A stretch of DNA of 64,000 nucleotides, taken from positions 2,604,001 through 2,668,000 of the forward strand of contig JBAIAC010000020.1 of the NCBI GenBank assembly GCA_037349315.1, written 5' to 3'. Every line of letters starts with the position of its first letter. Position 1 is the stretch's first letter. The translations under genes were made by a program, and so were the position numbers. The stretch is from Chelydra serpentina. Lineage: Eukaryota > Chordata > Testudines > Chelydridae. Positions 55,031 through 64,000 of the stretch are shown here, one piece after another. A model generated the notes under the pieces. That model did not search any database, was not told the DNA's origin, and was given only the letters and a program-made list of their open reading frames with translations.

Positions 55031-56350
55031 GAATCACATCGGACGGGTGCGTGGCAGCCAGGTGAGTCCCCCTCCCCAAGACTCCACGCAGCTGATTGGA
55101 GGGGGTATGACAGGCTCTGATGATGGTAGTTGCGGGTTCTGGCAAGCGGGGTAATGGATTTATTATGGAAGAATCAGGGCCCATTCCAGGTGTGGGGGTT
55201 AACCTGGGATGAGATTAAGAAGGAAATGGGAGCAGCATTAGGGGACCCAGAAGGATGGGGGCTGGCTTAGGAGCCCACCCTCCTTGGTAAATGGGTTGCG
55301 GAAGGAGGTCTGTGCCCATGGGGACAGGCTGCCTTCCAGGGAAAGGAGGCACTTAAGTCCACTGGTAAGAGGTTTGAAGTAAAGGCATCATTATGGGAAG
55401 CTGCCAGTAACCTTTCAACTTTGGTGCTACTCCAGCGAAGGCTACTGGAAGATTGTCAATTAGAATAAGGGGTGGGTAAAGATGATTTGGCACAACAGGG
55501 TTTGGAGCAAAAGAAGAGTTAACAGACCACCTTAAGAGACAGGAGCTGGGACTTGGTCCTAGGGGAGTGGAGAAAAAAAGTTTCAAAATGAAAAATGGCA
55601 GGGGTTTGCAGGAGCAGGTAACAACCCCCACTCTTCTCCCAGAGCCAGGATAAAAACCTGAGGGTTCTGGTTCCCAACTGTTTAAACATAGGGAGCCCTA
55701 TCCTGTGCTCAGAGCTAACTATATCCTTTTCTTCTTCTTCTTCATCTTCTTCTCAGTTTTCTTAATTTGATGCTATTAGCATGTACTTTAAAATAACTGC
55801 ACAGAGTTAATTGGCTGCTTTCCACCCCAGTCCCTTCTCTCACACATTTAGTTTTTCTGAAGTTTTAATGGAGGGCACTTTAGATATTCATGTGAAATGT
55901 TGGGGGGATTTTGGACAAAGCATGATGGCAGTCTGCTGCATTCCTTTGAAATATTTAGAGTAAAAGATCCAGGGGCAACCATGGAGATAAAAGTTTTTTA
56001 CTGCCTTTTTGAACAATCCTGAAGTAAAGACAGCACAGGGTAAAAGGCAGTTGTTTGTAAAAATTAATACTACAGAGTGTGGGGGGAATTTGGAGGGAAG
56101 TTGTAGCCTGACCCAAAATTGGGTAAATATAATTGTAATTTGAGGATTAACAGGTTCTTGTCCCAAGATCAGGCCCAGTAAGATTATTGTAAAATTATCA
56201 TATAATTTGGGAACCCAGATGTGCACAGGTGCAACACTCACACTATAGGAACTCTCGCTATATATAAATATATGATTTATTAATAATTTAGCAAAGTTAT
56301 ACATACACTTAAACCCAACAAGGCAGATAGAGATAATACAAAAAGAAAAT
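55031..56350 (+). pseudogene. retroviral leader and decayed gag-like region
   Basis: A strong donor-like CAG|GTGAGT occurs at 55061, suiting the leader splice donor of a retrovirus. The sequence after it should hold gag, and some short open stretches follow, but stops are frequent and no capsid or zinc-knuckle motif could be recognised. The right part is replaced by a Penelope-like element. Confidence 0.4.
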
Positions 56351-56352
56351 AA

Positions 56353-57326
56353 GAAAGAAATACTTGTGGCACCTTAGAGACTAACAAATTTATTTCAGCA
56401 TAAGCTTTCGTGGGTTAGAACCCACTTCATCAGATGCATGGAATGGAACATACAGTGAACAGATATTTATACAGTCAGAGAAAAGTGCCTATACCAACTT
56501 TAAGAGGCTAATTAATTAAGAGGTACTATAACAGCAGGGGGAAAAAAACCTTTGAAGTGATAAACAAGATGGCCCATTGCAGACAGTTGACACACAGGTG
56601 TGAATGAGGATCGTTAACTTAAGGGAAATAGATTCAATTAACGTAATGGCCAAGCCATTCCCAGTCCCTATTTAACCTTGAGTTGATGGTATCTAGTTTG
56701 CATATCAATTCAAGTTCAACAGCTTCTCGTTGAAGTCTGTTTTTGAAGTTTTTTGGTTGCAAAATTGCTACCTTTAAGTCTGTCACTGAGTGATTAGAGA
56801 GGTTGAAATGTTCTCCTACTGGTTTTTGAATGTTATGATTCCTGATGGCAGATTTGTGTCCGTTTATTCTTTTGCATAGAGACTGTCCGGTTTGGCCAAT
56901 GTACAGGGTAGAGGGGCATTGCTGGCACATGATGGCATATATCACATTGGTAGATGTGCAGGTGAACGAGCCCCTGATGGCGTGGCGGATGTGATTAGGT
57001 CCTATGATGGTATCACTTGAATAGATATGTGGACAGTGTTGGCATCGGGCTTTGTTGCAAGGATAGGTTCCTGGGTTAGTGTTTTTGTTGTATGGTGTGT
57101 GGTTGCTGGTGAATATTTGCTTCAGGTTGGGGGGCTGTCTGTAAGCAAGGATTGGTCTGTCCTCCAAGATCTGTGAGAGTGAGGGATCATCTTTTAGGAT
57201 AGGTTGTAGATCTTTGATGATGCGCTGGAGAGGTTTTAGTTGGGGGCTAAAGGTGACGGCTAGTGGTGTTCTGTTATTTTCTTTTTTGGGCCTGTCTTGT
57301 AGTAGGTGACTCCTGGGTACTCTTTT
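56353..57326 (-). mobile_element. Penelope-like element, endonuclease end
   Basis: Reverse strand from 57326: RVPRSHLLQDRPKKENNRTP, the Cys cluster CNKARCQHCPHIYS, and the GIY-YIG box NVIYAIMCQQCPSTLYIGQTG, ending WLGHYVN. The frame is open for about 230 codons. The 3' part has the same CTTGTGGCACCTTAGAGAC end as the copy in hAT. 5'-truncated, without reverse transcriptase. Confidence 0.85.
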
Positions 57327-59095
57327 GGCCCCGCAACATCGCCCGGCGTCAGGGGCGGGGCCCGGCATCGGGGGCAGGGGCCCGGCGTGGCGGGGCCCCA
57401 CCCCCGACGCCGGGCGTCAGCCCCCACCAGCGCCACCGGAAGTTGGCGCCTGTGACCTTGGTAGTTAAACAAATTATACAAGGGGGACAGGTGGCTAATA
57501 CAACCACTGTGGTTTTGTCCCCAGGAGACTTTATAGCTATTCTGAGGGAAAATGGGCCCTTTTCCCACAGAAATGGTCTGTAAAGGACTGCTGCAGGCAG
57601 CAGGCAGCCCGCTACTCTGATCTATATTATTTGACTATTGGACCAGTTAATCAAAATCACTAAAGGACCGTAAGGGGTTTCTATTGGAACGTAACTTGAC
57701 TGTCTCTGATTGTACAACATGGGAGTGTAATCGGGGTACAGCTGTGTAAAAAATAATAATAGCAGTACAAGGAATGTTAAGGTAAATAATATGTATGTAT
57801 CTCTCTGTGTGTAAATATATATTGTGTAAATATGTGAGGTTTTAAGGACCTAAATGAACACTCCTGGTTTGTAAAACTGTTGTTTTGTAGCTTTAAGATG
57901 AATTGGTGTTTTTTTAAAAATAATACCACTAAAAATCCATTTTAATCTTTCATTCAAAGTTGCAAAACTCAAAGACACTTTTTGCCAGACACAGGTAACT
58001 AGTGTTGTTTGGCTTTGGTATTTAGCATCATTGTGTGCTGGAGCCTGTCCACCTCCCCGGTTGATTTCATATGATCTCAGGCGTGTGTAAAGTCTCAGTG
58101 ACCCTGCTTCACAATGAACACAATGCTAAAATTCTCACTAGTCAGCCTCCTCAATCTATGGAAGGGTACAGAGAGCCGTGTTTCAGGATGAAAGCACAAT
58201 GACACTGCTGCTTAGATGGGACATTTACCCTGCCAGGAAGTATTGTTAGAAGTCTAAAATAACTGATTGTTAGTATTCCAAAGTAACAGAAAGATTGTTT
58301 TACACACACACACCACAATGGTGGACGGGTACAATTCCTTTTCCTGTACTTAGGGACTTCTCCCTGCTACTTCTTACAGAGGCACAAGCCACCCAGAAGG
58401 GCTGGGCAGAAAGCAGGACAATAACTAGGCTTAGATTTTTATTGATAAATGTTGATAAATGTCGATTTCACTGTGTGCACCCAAACTGATGAAAATATAT
58501 TTCCATCGCTGCTAAATATTTACAGATGCAAAGTAAGAAATTCGAGTTTGATTTAAAGCTAAACTTTTGATATCTGCTATTGACAGTATGTATTTTATTA
58601 TCTTTAACTTTTTGAATCCCAGAATCTACTGTCATTTAATAATAGTCTGAGTCAGGAGGTGCAGCCTCTGGTAGTGGGGCATTAGCTGCATTTCCCTCAT
58701 CTGACCCTTGCATGGAATGGCCCAGGTCTTAAGGGTCTCACTCAGCAACTGTGAGGGCTTGGGTTTCAGAGGTGCGGTGCATGCCACCCACAGAGCAAGG
58801 CCCCTAGGAGAGAATGGGGGCATGAAAGACCTGGAACTGCCATGAGGAATTGTAGTGGCTCAGGTGGACACAGAGATTTATGTCAACTTCACTCCTAATG
58901 ACAGAAAACTCCACCAATGTTGATCTTTTCCAGCAGAATTTTTTGATTTTGCAAAAAATCACATTTTTTCTTGGGAAACACATTTTTACCCCATGTGAGG
59001 GCATGCAGAGTGATTTGGCAGCATTTTCAGCTCACTTTCCACTGGGGTAAATGGTGCCCTGAAGTGCATAGATTGTAAGGTCCAAAGAGAACATT
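57327..59095. other. no gene recognised; GC-rich patch then AT-rich spacer
   Basis: 57330-57440 is a GC-rich patch with repeated GGCCCGGC words that can fold on itself. 57440-57600 has an open stretch (VKQIIQGGQVANTTTVVLSP) that could be retroviral but is not identified. 58430-58620 is related to 4750-5000. Confidence 0.35.
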
Positions 59096-59097
59096 GT

Positions 59098-59770
59098 GAC
59101 CCTAGATTCGTAGATTCTAAAGCCAGAAGGGACTCGTGTAATCATCTGATCTCCTGTATAATACAGGCTAGCGAATTTCCCTGGATTCCCAGAGCAGATC
59201 TTTTAGAAAAACATCCAATCTCAATTTAAAAATTGTCAGTCATGGAGAATCCACCACTGCCCATGGTAAATTGTTCCAGTGGTTAATAACCGTCACCTTT
59301 AAAAATTTACGCTTTATCTCCAGTCTGAATTTGTCTAGCTTCAGCTCCCAACCATTAGACCATGTTATCTCTTACTCTCATAGATTGAACACCCCATTAT
59401 TACATATTTGTTCCCCATATAGGTACTTACAGACTGGGATCATTACCCCTTAACCTTCTCCTTGTTATGCCAGATAGATTGAGCTCCTTGAGTGCAACAA
59501 AATAAGGCAGGTTTTCTAATCCTTTAATCATTCTCCTGGCTCTTCTCTGAATCCTCTCCAATTTATCAACATCCTTCTTGGAATTGTGGGCACCAGAACT
59601 GGACAAAGCAGCAGTCTCACCAGTGCCAAATACAGAGGTAAAAAACCCTCTCCACTGGTATTCAGAATTCCCCTGTTTATGCATCCCAGGAACACATTAG
59701 CTCTTTTGAACATAGTATCACATTGGGAGCTCATGTTCAGATGATTATCCACCCTCTTTCTCCCCTACCC
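59098..59770 (-). mobile_element. old CR1 LINE 3' fragment
   Basis: Reverse strand frames give [20 protein letters not shown] and LKELNLSGITRRRLRGN, the CR1 ORF2 end, with frame breaks. The 3' end is at the left (AGATTCGTAGATTCTAAAGCC). Confidence 0.75.
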
Positions 59771-59859
59771 CAATTCTTTTCAGAGTCACTGCTTCCCAGG
59801 ATAGAGTTCTATCATCTAGTCTGACTTCCTGTATAACACAAGCCATAGAAATTCCCTGA

Positions 59860-60507
59860 ATTAATTCCTATTTGAACTAAAGCAAATGTTATCAAAATGT
59901 ACAGTCTTGATTTCAAGCTACAGGAGATTTACATCAGGGGAAGTGAAAGGAGACCAAAGCCCAGCATGCGCAAAGCATTCAGGTGTAAGAAAGTCCACGT
60001 GAGTCTCATGTAGTGAAAGGCAGTAAGCATTTTTCTATTCTTAGTCTGAGTGGGGGACATAGGCCACAGACAATATAGGCCAGTAGCAAAAATGGACTCA
60101 ATCTGAGCAGAGACCAACTGAAGCCTCTTTTCTCTTGACAACCTACAGGTGAAGTAATAGCCTCTAAGTGGACAGCTCACCATCCAGCTCAGAGAGGGAT
60201 TGAGAGAGAGACTGCACATTCTCCTTCCAAACTGGTATAAGCAAGAGCAGGCTCAGAGCTCAGGCCTGCAGCAGCATCCCCACTGCTTCACCCCCAGAAG
60301 GAGAGAGATCAGCATGGGAAGAAACTGTGGGTTTTCTTGCACCTACTCAAGGGAGCAGGGCGGAGAGGCTGCTGCGGAGCTGCACAAGCCTCCAGGAGAA
60401 GAGGGAAGTGCAGAGCAGAGAGCTGAGGTGCACCTTATCCACCCACGACCGGAAGGGCAGAAGATCAGAGCAGGGCTCAGAGCAGCAGCATTTTCTCCAC
60501 ATCGTGA
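59860..60507 (+). other. spacer upstream of gene 3, no exon confirmed
   Basis: Sequence upstream of the gene 3 start. Purine-rich part 60340-60480. A 5' untranslated exon is possible but cannot be shown. Confidence 0.3.
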
Positions 60508-60695
60508 TCATAGAATCATAGAATATCAGGGTTGGAAGGGACCTTAGTAGGTCATCTAGTCCAACCCCCTGCTCAAAGCAGGACCAATCCCCAATTTTTG
60601 CCCCAGATCCCCAAATGGCCCCCTCAAGGATTGAACTCGCAACTCTGGGTTTAGCAGGCCAATGCTCAAACCACTGAGCTATCCCTCCTCCCCCA
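60508..60695 (-). mobile_element. tRNA-derived SINE (Cry type) near gene 3 start
   Basis: Reverse strand SINE with A-box TAGCTCAGTGG, B-box-like GAGTTCAATCC and a CR1-like tail at the left. Its head is about 90 bases before the proposed ATG of gene 3. Confidence 0.85.
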
Positions 60696-60783
60696 TGTGT
60701 GATGCTCGGGAGGAGCTGGAGCAGGATGCAGGCCCTGCCGTGGGGAGCAGAGACCACTCCAGAGTTCTAAGGCTGGGCAGCCG

Positions 60784-60829
60784 ATGGCAAATCTCACAGG
60801 GCTTCTCTCACTGTGTCTGTGGCTTCTCT
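60784..60829 (+). CDS. gene 3 exon 1: first half of signal peptide
   Basis: ATG opens MANLTGLLSLCLWLL, and the exon ends in phase 1 at GGCTTCTCT|GTGAGTAT, a donor context almost identical to genes 1 and 2 (CTTCTCTGTGAGTATGG). It is 15 bases longer than in those genes. This suggests a third receptor gene of the same family, on the same strand, running out of the window. Confidence 0.6.
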
Positions 60830-61887
60830 GTGAGTATCATGAAACTTGGCTGTGTTGTGTGCATGTGGAACTCTGAGAAATGATGCATGCTGAGTTTCAG
60901 CCTGGTTCTCCCCTCCCTCACCTCTCCGATAGCCAGAAGCAGCAGCTGCCTTACCCCTTTGTGGGATTATTTACACCAAATTGGGACGGGAACCCCGCCA
61001 GGTGCAGGGTGATGAAGGATCGGGCCCAGTGGAATTAAACTAGAGCAGAACTGCTGTGAGTGAGCGCAGACTGAGGCCCTTTTTCAAGTTGCCGTAGCCT
61101 GGATGCTGCTTTAATCTAATGCCCCTTAGACTAATGAGGTGTAGCTCTAGAGTGCAAAGAGCCTGTGAAATGGGAGTTGGTGCATCTCTCTGGGGTCCCT
61201 GTGCCCTGCCAGAGGGCGGTAGTGTAAAGCCCTGCACCTTGGACTGGGATGCTCTGTGATACAGAGTTTAAAAAGTCACCAGTAAGAAGTGAGGTGAGGC
61301 TTGAACTGGCTGGATGCAGCTGTTCACATGGGCCTGCCTCAGTCTATTTGTTCCATTGACCCTCAAGTCAAATGCAAAGGATCCAGCGTGGGCAGAATAG
61401 AACATCTGCGTCCTCTGTGGGATGGGCTGTCCTGAACACATCACCTCTGTTCCAGTCCCCCCGGGCTACCAACCTGCATTCAGTCCCAGCTACATCCTCG
61501 GCTGCTTCTCCATCCACCACCCTTCAGGGGAATCATTTCTTCTCGGGAACAGCTAGCCCAGCGCAGAGTGTGAGAGAGCTGGAGACGAGGCATTGTCTGG
61601 AAATGGGACTCTGTTGGATGAGATCAGAGTAATACCTTTGATCACCTTTGGGCCCCTCCTCTTTGGTAAACGTTCCCACCATAACCAAAATGAAGGAGAC
61701 AATATCTTATACTCCCAGCAGAGCTCCCTAGAGCAAGGGAAGGAAAAAGAGCAGCGGCTACAAAACAGTTCTTCCCTTCCTTCAAAGGGTGCTTTTGGTG
61801 GATGTGAAGCAATCGAGTACCATGGTGATTAGCATTATAGAAGTACAAGAGCTGAGGGGTTGTTTAGTTTTTTGTGGGGGAAAAAAC

Positions 61888-61920
<33 letters not shown>

Positions 61921-62759
61921 GTAACTTTTGTCAAACGTTTCCATGTAAAATGCCACCTTTTCATTGAAAAACAAAACACCAACACCAAAAGGGTTTATCT
62001 GAAAGAGTTTGGGTTTCCAGGTTTTGGGGTTTTTCAATAAAGTCAAAATTTTCCACCAAAAGAACACATTTTCTGCAGAAAATTGCACTGAGCTAAAATC
62101 CCAACTTTCTATTGAACAGTTTTGATGGAAATTTTTCAACCTTCGTACCTATAGATGTGGTATCATGCTTATCTTTCTTTTTATTCCGTTAAAGTCTTTT
62201 CAGTTTAATATACGATATAATTAACTTACCGGACATTATAATGAGAAATTGTCTGTTGACAAGGATGAGGAGAAACATTGCATTTCTTTCTAAAAAGCAA
62301 GACTGAACATTTAATTTAAAAGATCAACATGTATAAAATGTGACCAATTCTAGATGTAGTTTAATAGCTACACTTCCTAAACAACAGATAGTGGGGGTGA
62401 AATATCTTAGTGAATCTTAGTTTCACTCATAAACTTCATTTCATTTCTACTTCAGGGAAGTTCTACCTTGCAAAATAAAAGAAAATGTTTATTCTTTTAT
62501 TTCCTTTCCTTACCTCCTTCCACAGCAAATCTAGCTCCTGCTATTGCAGGCAACCCCATTTTATAATCTCCTTCATAAACTTACCAAGCTCTGTCTTTAA
62601 ACTAGTGACCATGTTTGTCCCCCACTCTTCTCACTGAGAGGCTCCCTCCTCTGATGGTTAGAAACCTTCTTCACATTTCCAGCCTGAATTTGTTCCTGGC
62701 CATTTTATCCCCATTTGTTCTTGTGCCAACTATTTTCTGCTTTTGCACCATCTGTGTAG
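60830..62759. other. intron of gene 3, nothing recognised except a TA repeat
   Basis: No further exon supported. A (TA)n run is at 61888-61921, and 62030-62140 is AT-rich repeat. Confidence 0.35.
61888..61921. repeat. (TA)n microsatellite
   Basis: About 17 TA units with one interruption. Confidence 0.9.
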
Positions 62760-62804
62760 GTGCCAATGCCAGGAGCAGCATGACCGAGAATTCACCTTAT
62801 CAAG
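62760..62804 (+). CDS. gene 3 exon 2: possible second half of signal peptide
   Basis: A 45-base exon, acceptor CATCTGTGTAG, donor CAAG|GTAACT, phase 1-1. Joined to exon 1 it reads ...WLLC-ANARSSMTENSPYQ, with ANA as a good signal-peptidase site. It holds the position of the 39-base mini-exon of genes 1 and 2 but shares little sequence. Confidence 0.4.
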
Positions 62805-63064
62805 GTAACTGATTTGTATTTCCTCTGATGCAGTCGGTAATTTCTATTGTGGGCTAAGAGGCTGGAACCCATTTGGGCGCTTAATCGACACTACAAAGGT
62901 CTGCTGGCACAGCCATCTCAGCTTGGAGAGTGAAAAATTCACACACCCCAGTCAACATAGTTATGCAGGCAAAACCCTGGTGAAGACACAACTATGCTGA
63001 CAAAAGTGTGGTTCTGTCAGCCTGTCATTCAGGGAAGTGGTGTAGCTATAGCAGTCAAAGATCG

Positions 63065-63245
63065 ACCTCTGTCAGCATTCAGTGCAGTTGTAGCCATGTT
63101 GAGTCCCAGGATATTAGAAAGACAAGGTGGCGAGGTAATATCTTTCATTGGATCAGCTTCTGTTGGTGAAAGAGACCTGAAGAAGAGCTTTGTGTGGCTC
63201 GAAAGTTTGTCTTTCTCTCACCAACAGAAGCTGATCCAATAAAAT
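63065..63245. repeat. inverted-repeat (hairpin) remnant of a Penelope-tail-like repeat
   Basis: ATTGGATCAGCTTCTGTTGG and CCAACAGAAGCTGATCCAAT are perfect inverted arms of 20 bases, separated by about 65 bases. The left side is related to 1067-1310. Confidence 0.65.
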
Positions 63246-63514
63246 ATATTGGGGTCTTTTCAGCAAAATGAGACCTGACCTGTATTTGGCCCTCCAGTGC
63301 TAATGCATTATTATCAATTGTTACTATTATTACACCAGCTGGAATATGGCCCATTGACTCTAGTGCAGTGACACTGATTTGCACGAGCTCATTGATGTCA
63401 AAATTGCCCCAGAGTGATCAGCTGAGGGAGTTATCGCTTATCTGATTCACTGTATCTGCAGATTTGCCTGAAAGGGGCTGAAATGTTGTCATTCTGTGTC
63501 GGTTTGTTTCCCAG

Positions 63515-63586
63515 GCAGGAGTGTTCACTCAGTGACACTGATCACAGCAATAATGGCAGCTCTGAGAAAAAAATCAATTCCTGATG
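63515..63586 (+). CDS. gene 3 exon 3: possible short exon
   Basis: 72 bases, acceptor GTTTCCCAG, donor GATG|GTAAAT, phase 1-1, encode GRSVHSVTLITAIMAALRKK and SIPD. The hydrophobic part is short for a membrane span. No Ig exon was seen between this and exon 2, so its role is unclear. Confidence 0.3.
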
Positions 63587-64000
63587 GTAAATAATTTGTA
63601 TTTGCTAATGGCCAAATTCCCAACTCACTGGAGGCAGTGGGAAGATTTCCACTGAGCGATTTGGGGTGCGCAGGAGGCACTAATTCAGCGTCTCTCCAAC
63701 ATGCCGAGATAAAAGGGGGTGTCCTTAAAAAGCCGCAGCTGAGCGTCTCCCTCCAACCTGCCCCACTGCAGAGAGTTTGGAGGAGTCAACAGCAAACAGG
63801 GCTGGCCAGGGCTGCAGGAGACTATCGGTTTGTCTCCTCACAGCTCCTCCTGCCTCTCATCCTGCAGCTCCCAGCTGGCATCATCTCCCAGGGCTGGTTT
63901 GAGGGGTGGGCTGCACAGGAGAACTATTAGGAATTTCATCAACATTTTTTTCAATTAAAAATTGAGGCTTTCACCAAATGAAGTGTTTTGTGGCAAAATT
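63587..64000. other. window end, no exon recognised
   Basis: The open frame at 63637-63930 has no family feature. The Ig exon of gene 3, if present, should lie to the right. Confidence 0.3.

Noticed and set aside
57440..57583. Open stretch that might be retroviral internal sequence
   Set aside because: No motif recognised and no 3' LTR found; left unassigned.
61441..61560. Possible exon of gene 3 after TTCCAG (GYQPAFSPSYILGCF)
   Set aside because: Phase-1 reading meets a stop without a good donor, and there is no similarity to the other genes.

Overview
The window looks like vertebrate nuclear DNA, most likely from a cryptodiran turtle. The basis is (1) genes split into short exons with GT/AG borders; (2) many CR1 LINE fragments of the sauropsid type, ending in ATTCTATGATTCTATGA; and (3) at least five copies of a tRNA-derived SINE whose 3' end is CR1-like, as known for the tortoise PolIII/SINE (Cry) family. 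No named gene could be confirmed from sequence alone. Species and gene names are therefore inference.

The host content is a small cluster of immunoglobulin-superfamily receptor genes on the + strand. Gene 0 (about 1-3600, 5' part outside the window) shows stem exons and a membrane exon. Gene 1 (about 7.5-17.4 kb) has a split signal peptide, one Ig exon, stem, membrane and four or five tail exons; its tail carries two ITIM motifs (IQYTEV and VKYAVV). Gene 2 (about 34.3-52.9 kb) is a paralogue with the same exon lengths and intron phases; it reads open from ATG to stop (249 codons) and its tail has two YxxL boxes nine residues apart, an ITAM-like arrangement. Gene 3 starts near 60.8 kb and runs off the right edge. 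Genes 1 and 2 look like a paired inhibitory/activating set with one Ig domain each, comparable in layout to the LAIR, VSTM1 and TARM1 type of leukocyte-receptor-complex genes. In this copy gene 1 has lost the splice acceptor of its membrane exon and the donor of one stem exon, so it may be a pseudogene or make a soluble form.

The rest is a layered repeat landscape. A block at about 1.0-2.65 kb is repeated in inverted orientation at about 28.0-29.65 kb. A segment at about 21.5-27.0 kb is tandemly duplicated at 27.0-33.8 kb, and different transposons have since landed in each copy. A 5.0-kb hAT element with a perfect 8-bp target duplication sits in the gene 2 intron between membrane and tail exons, and it was later hit by an inverted-pair Penelope-like insertion. 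Other elements are a CR1 nested in a CR1, several short inverted-repeat elements, LTR-like repeats, and the 5' LTR plus tRNA-His primer-binding site of an endogenous retrovirus at 54.6-55.0 kb.

Most long open frames in the window are LINE, Penelope or hAT remnants or GC-rich chance frames. The receptor exons are short, mostly under 100 bases apart from the Ig exons, and were placed by aligning the paralogous copies to each other.
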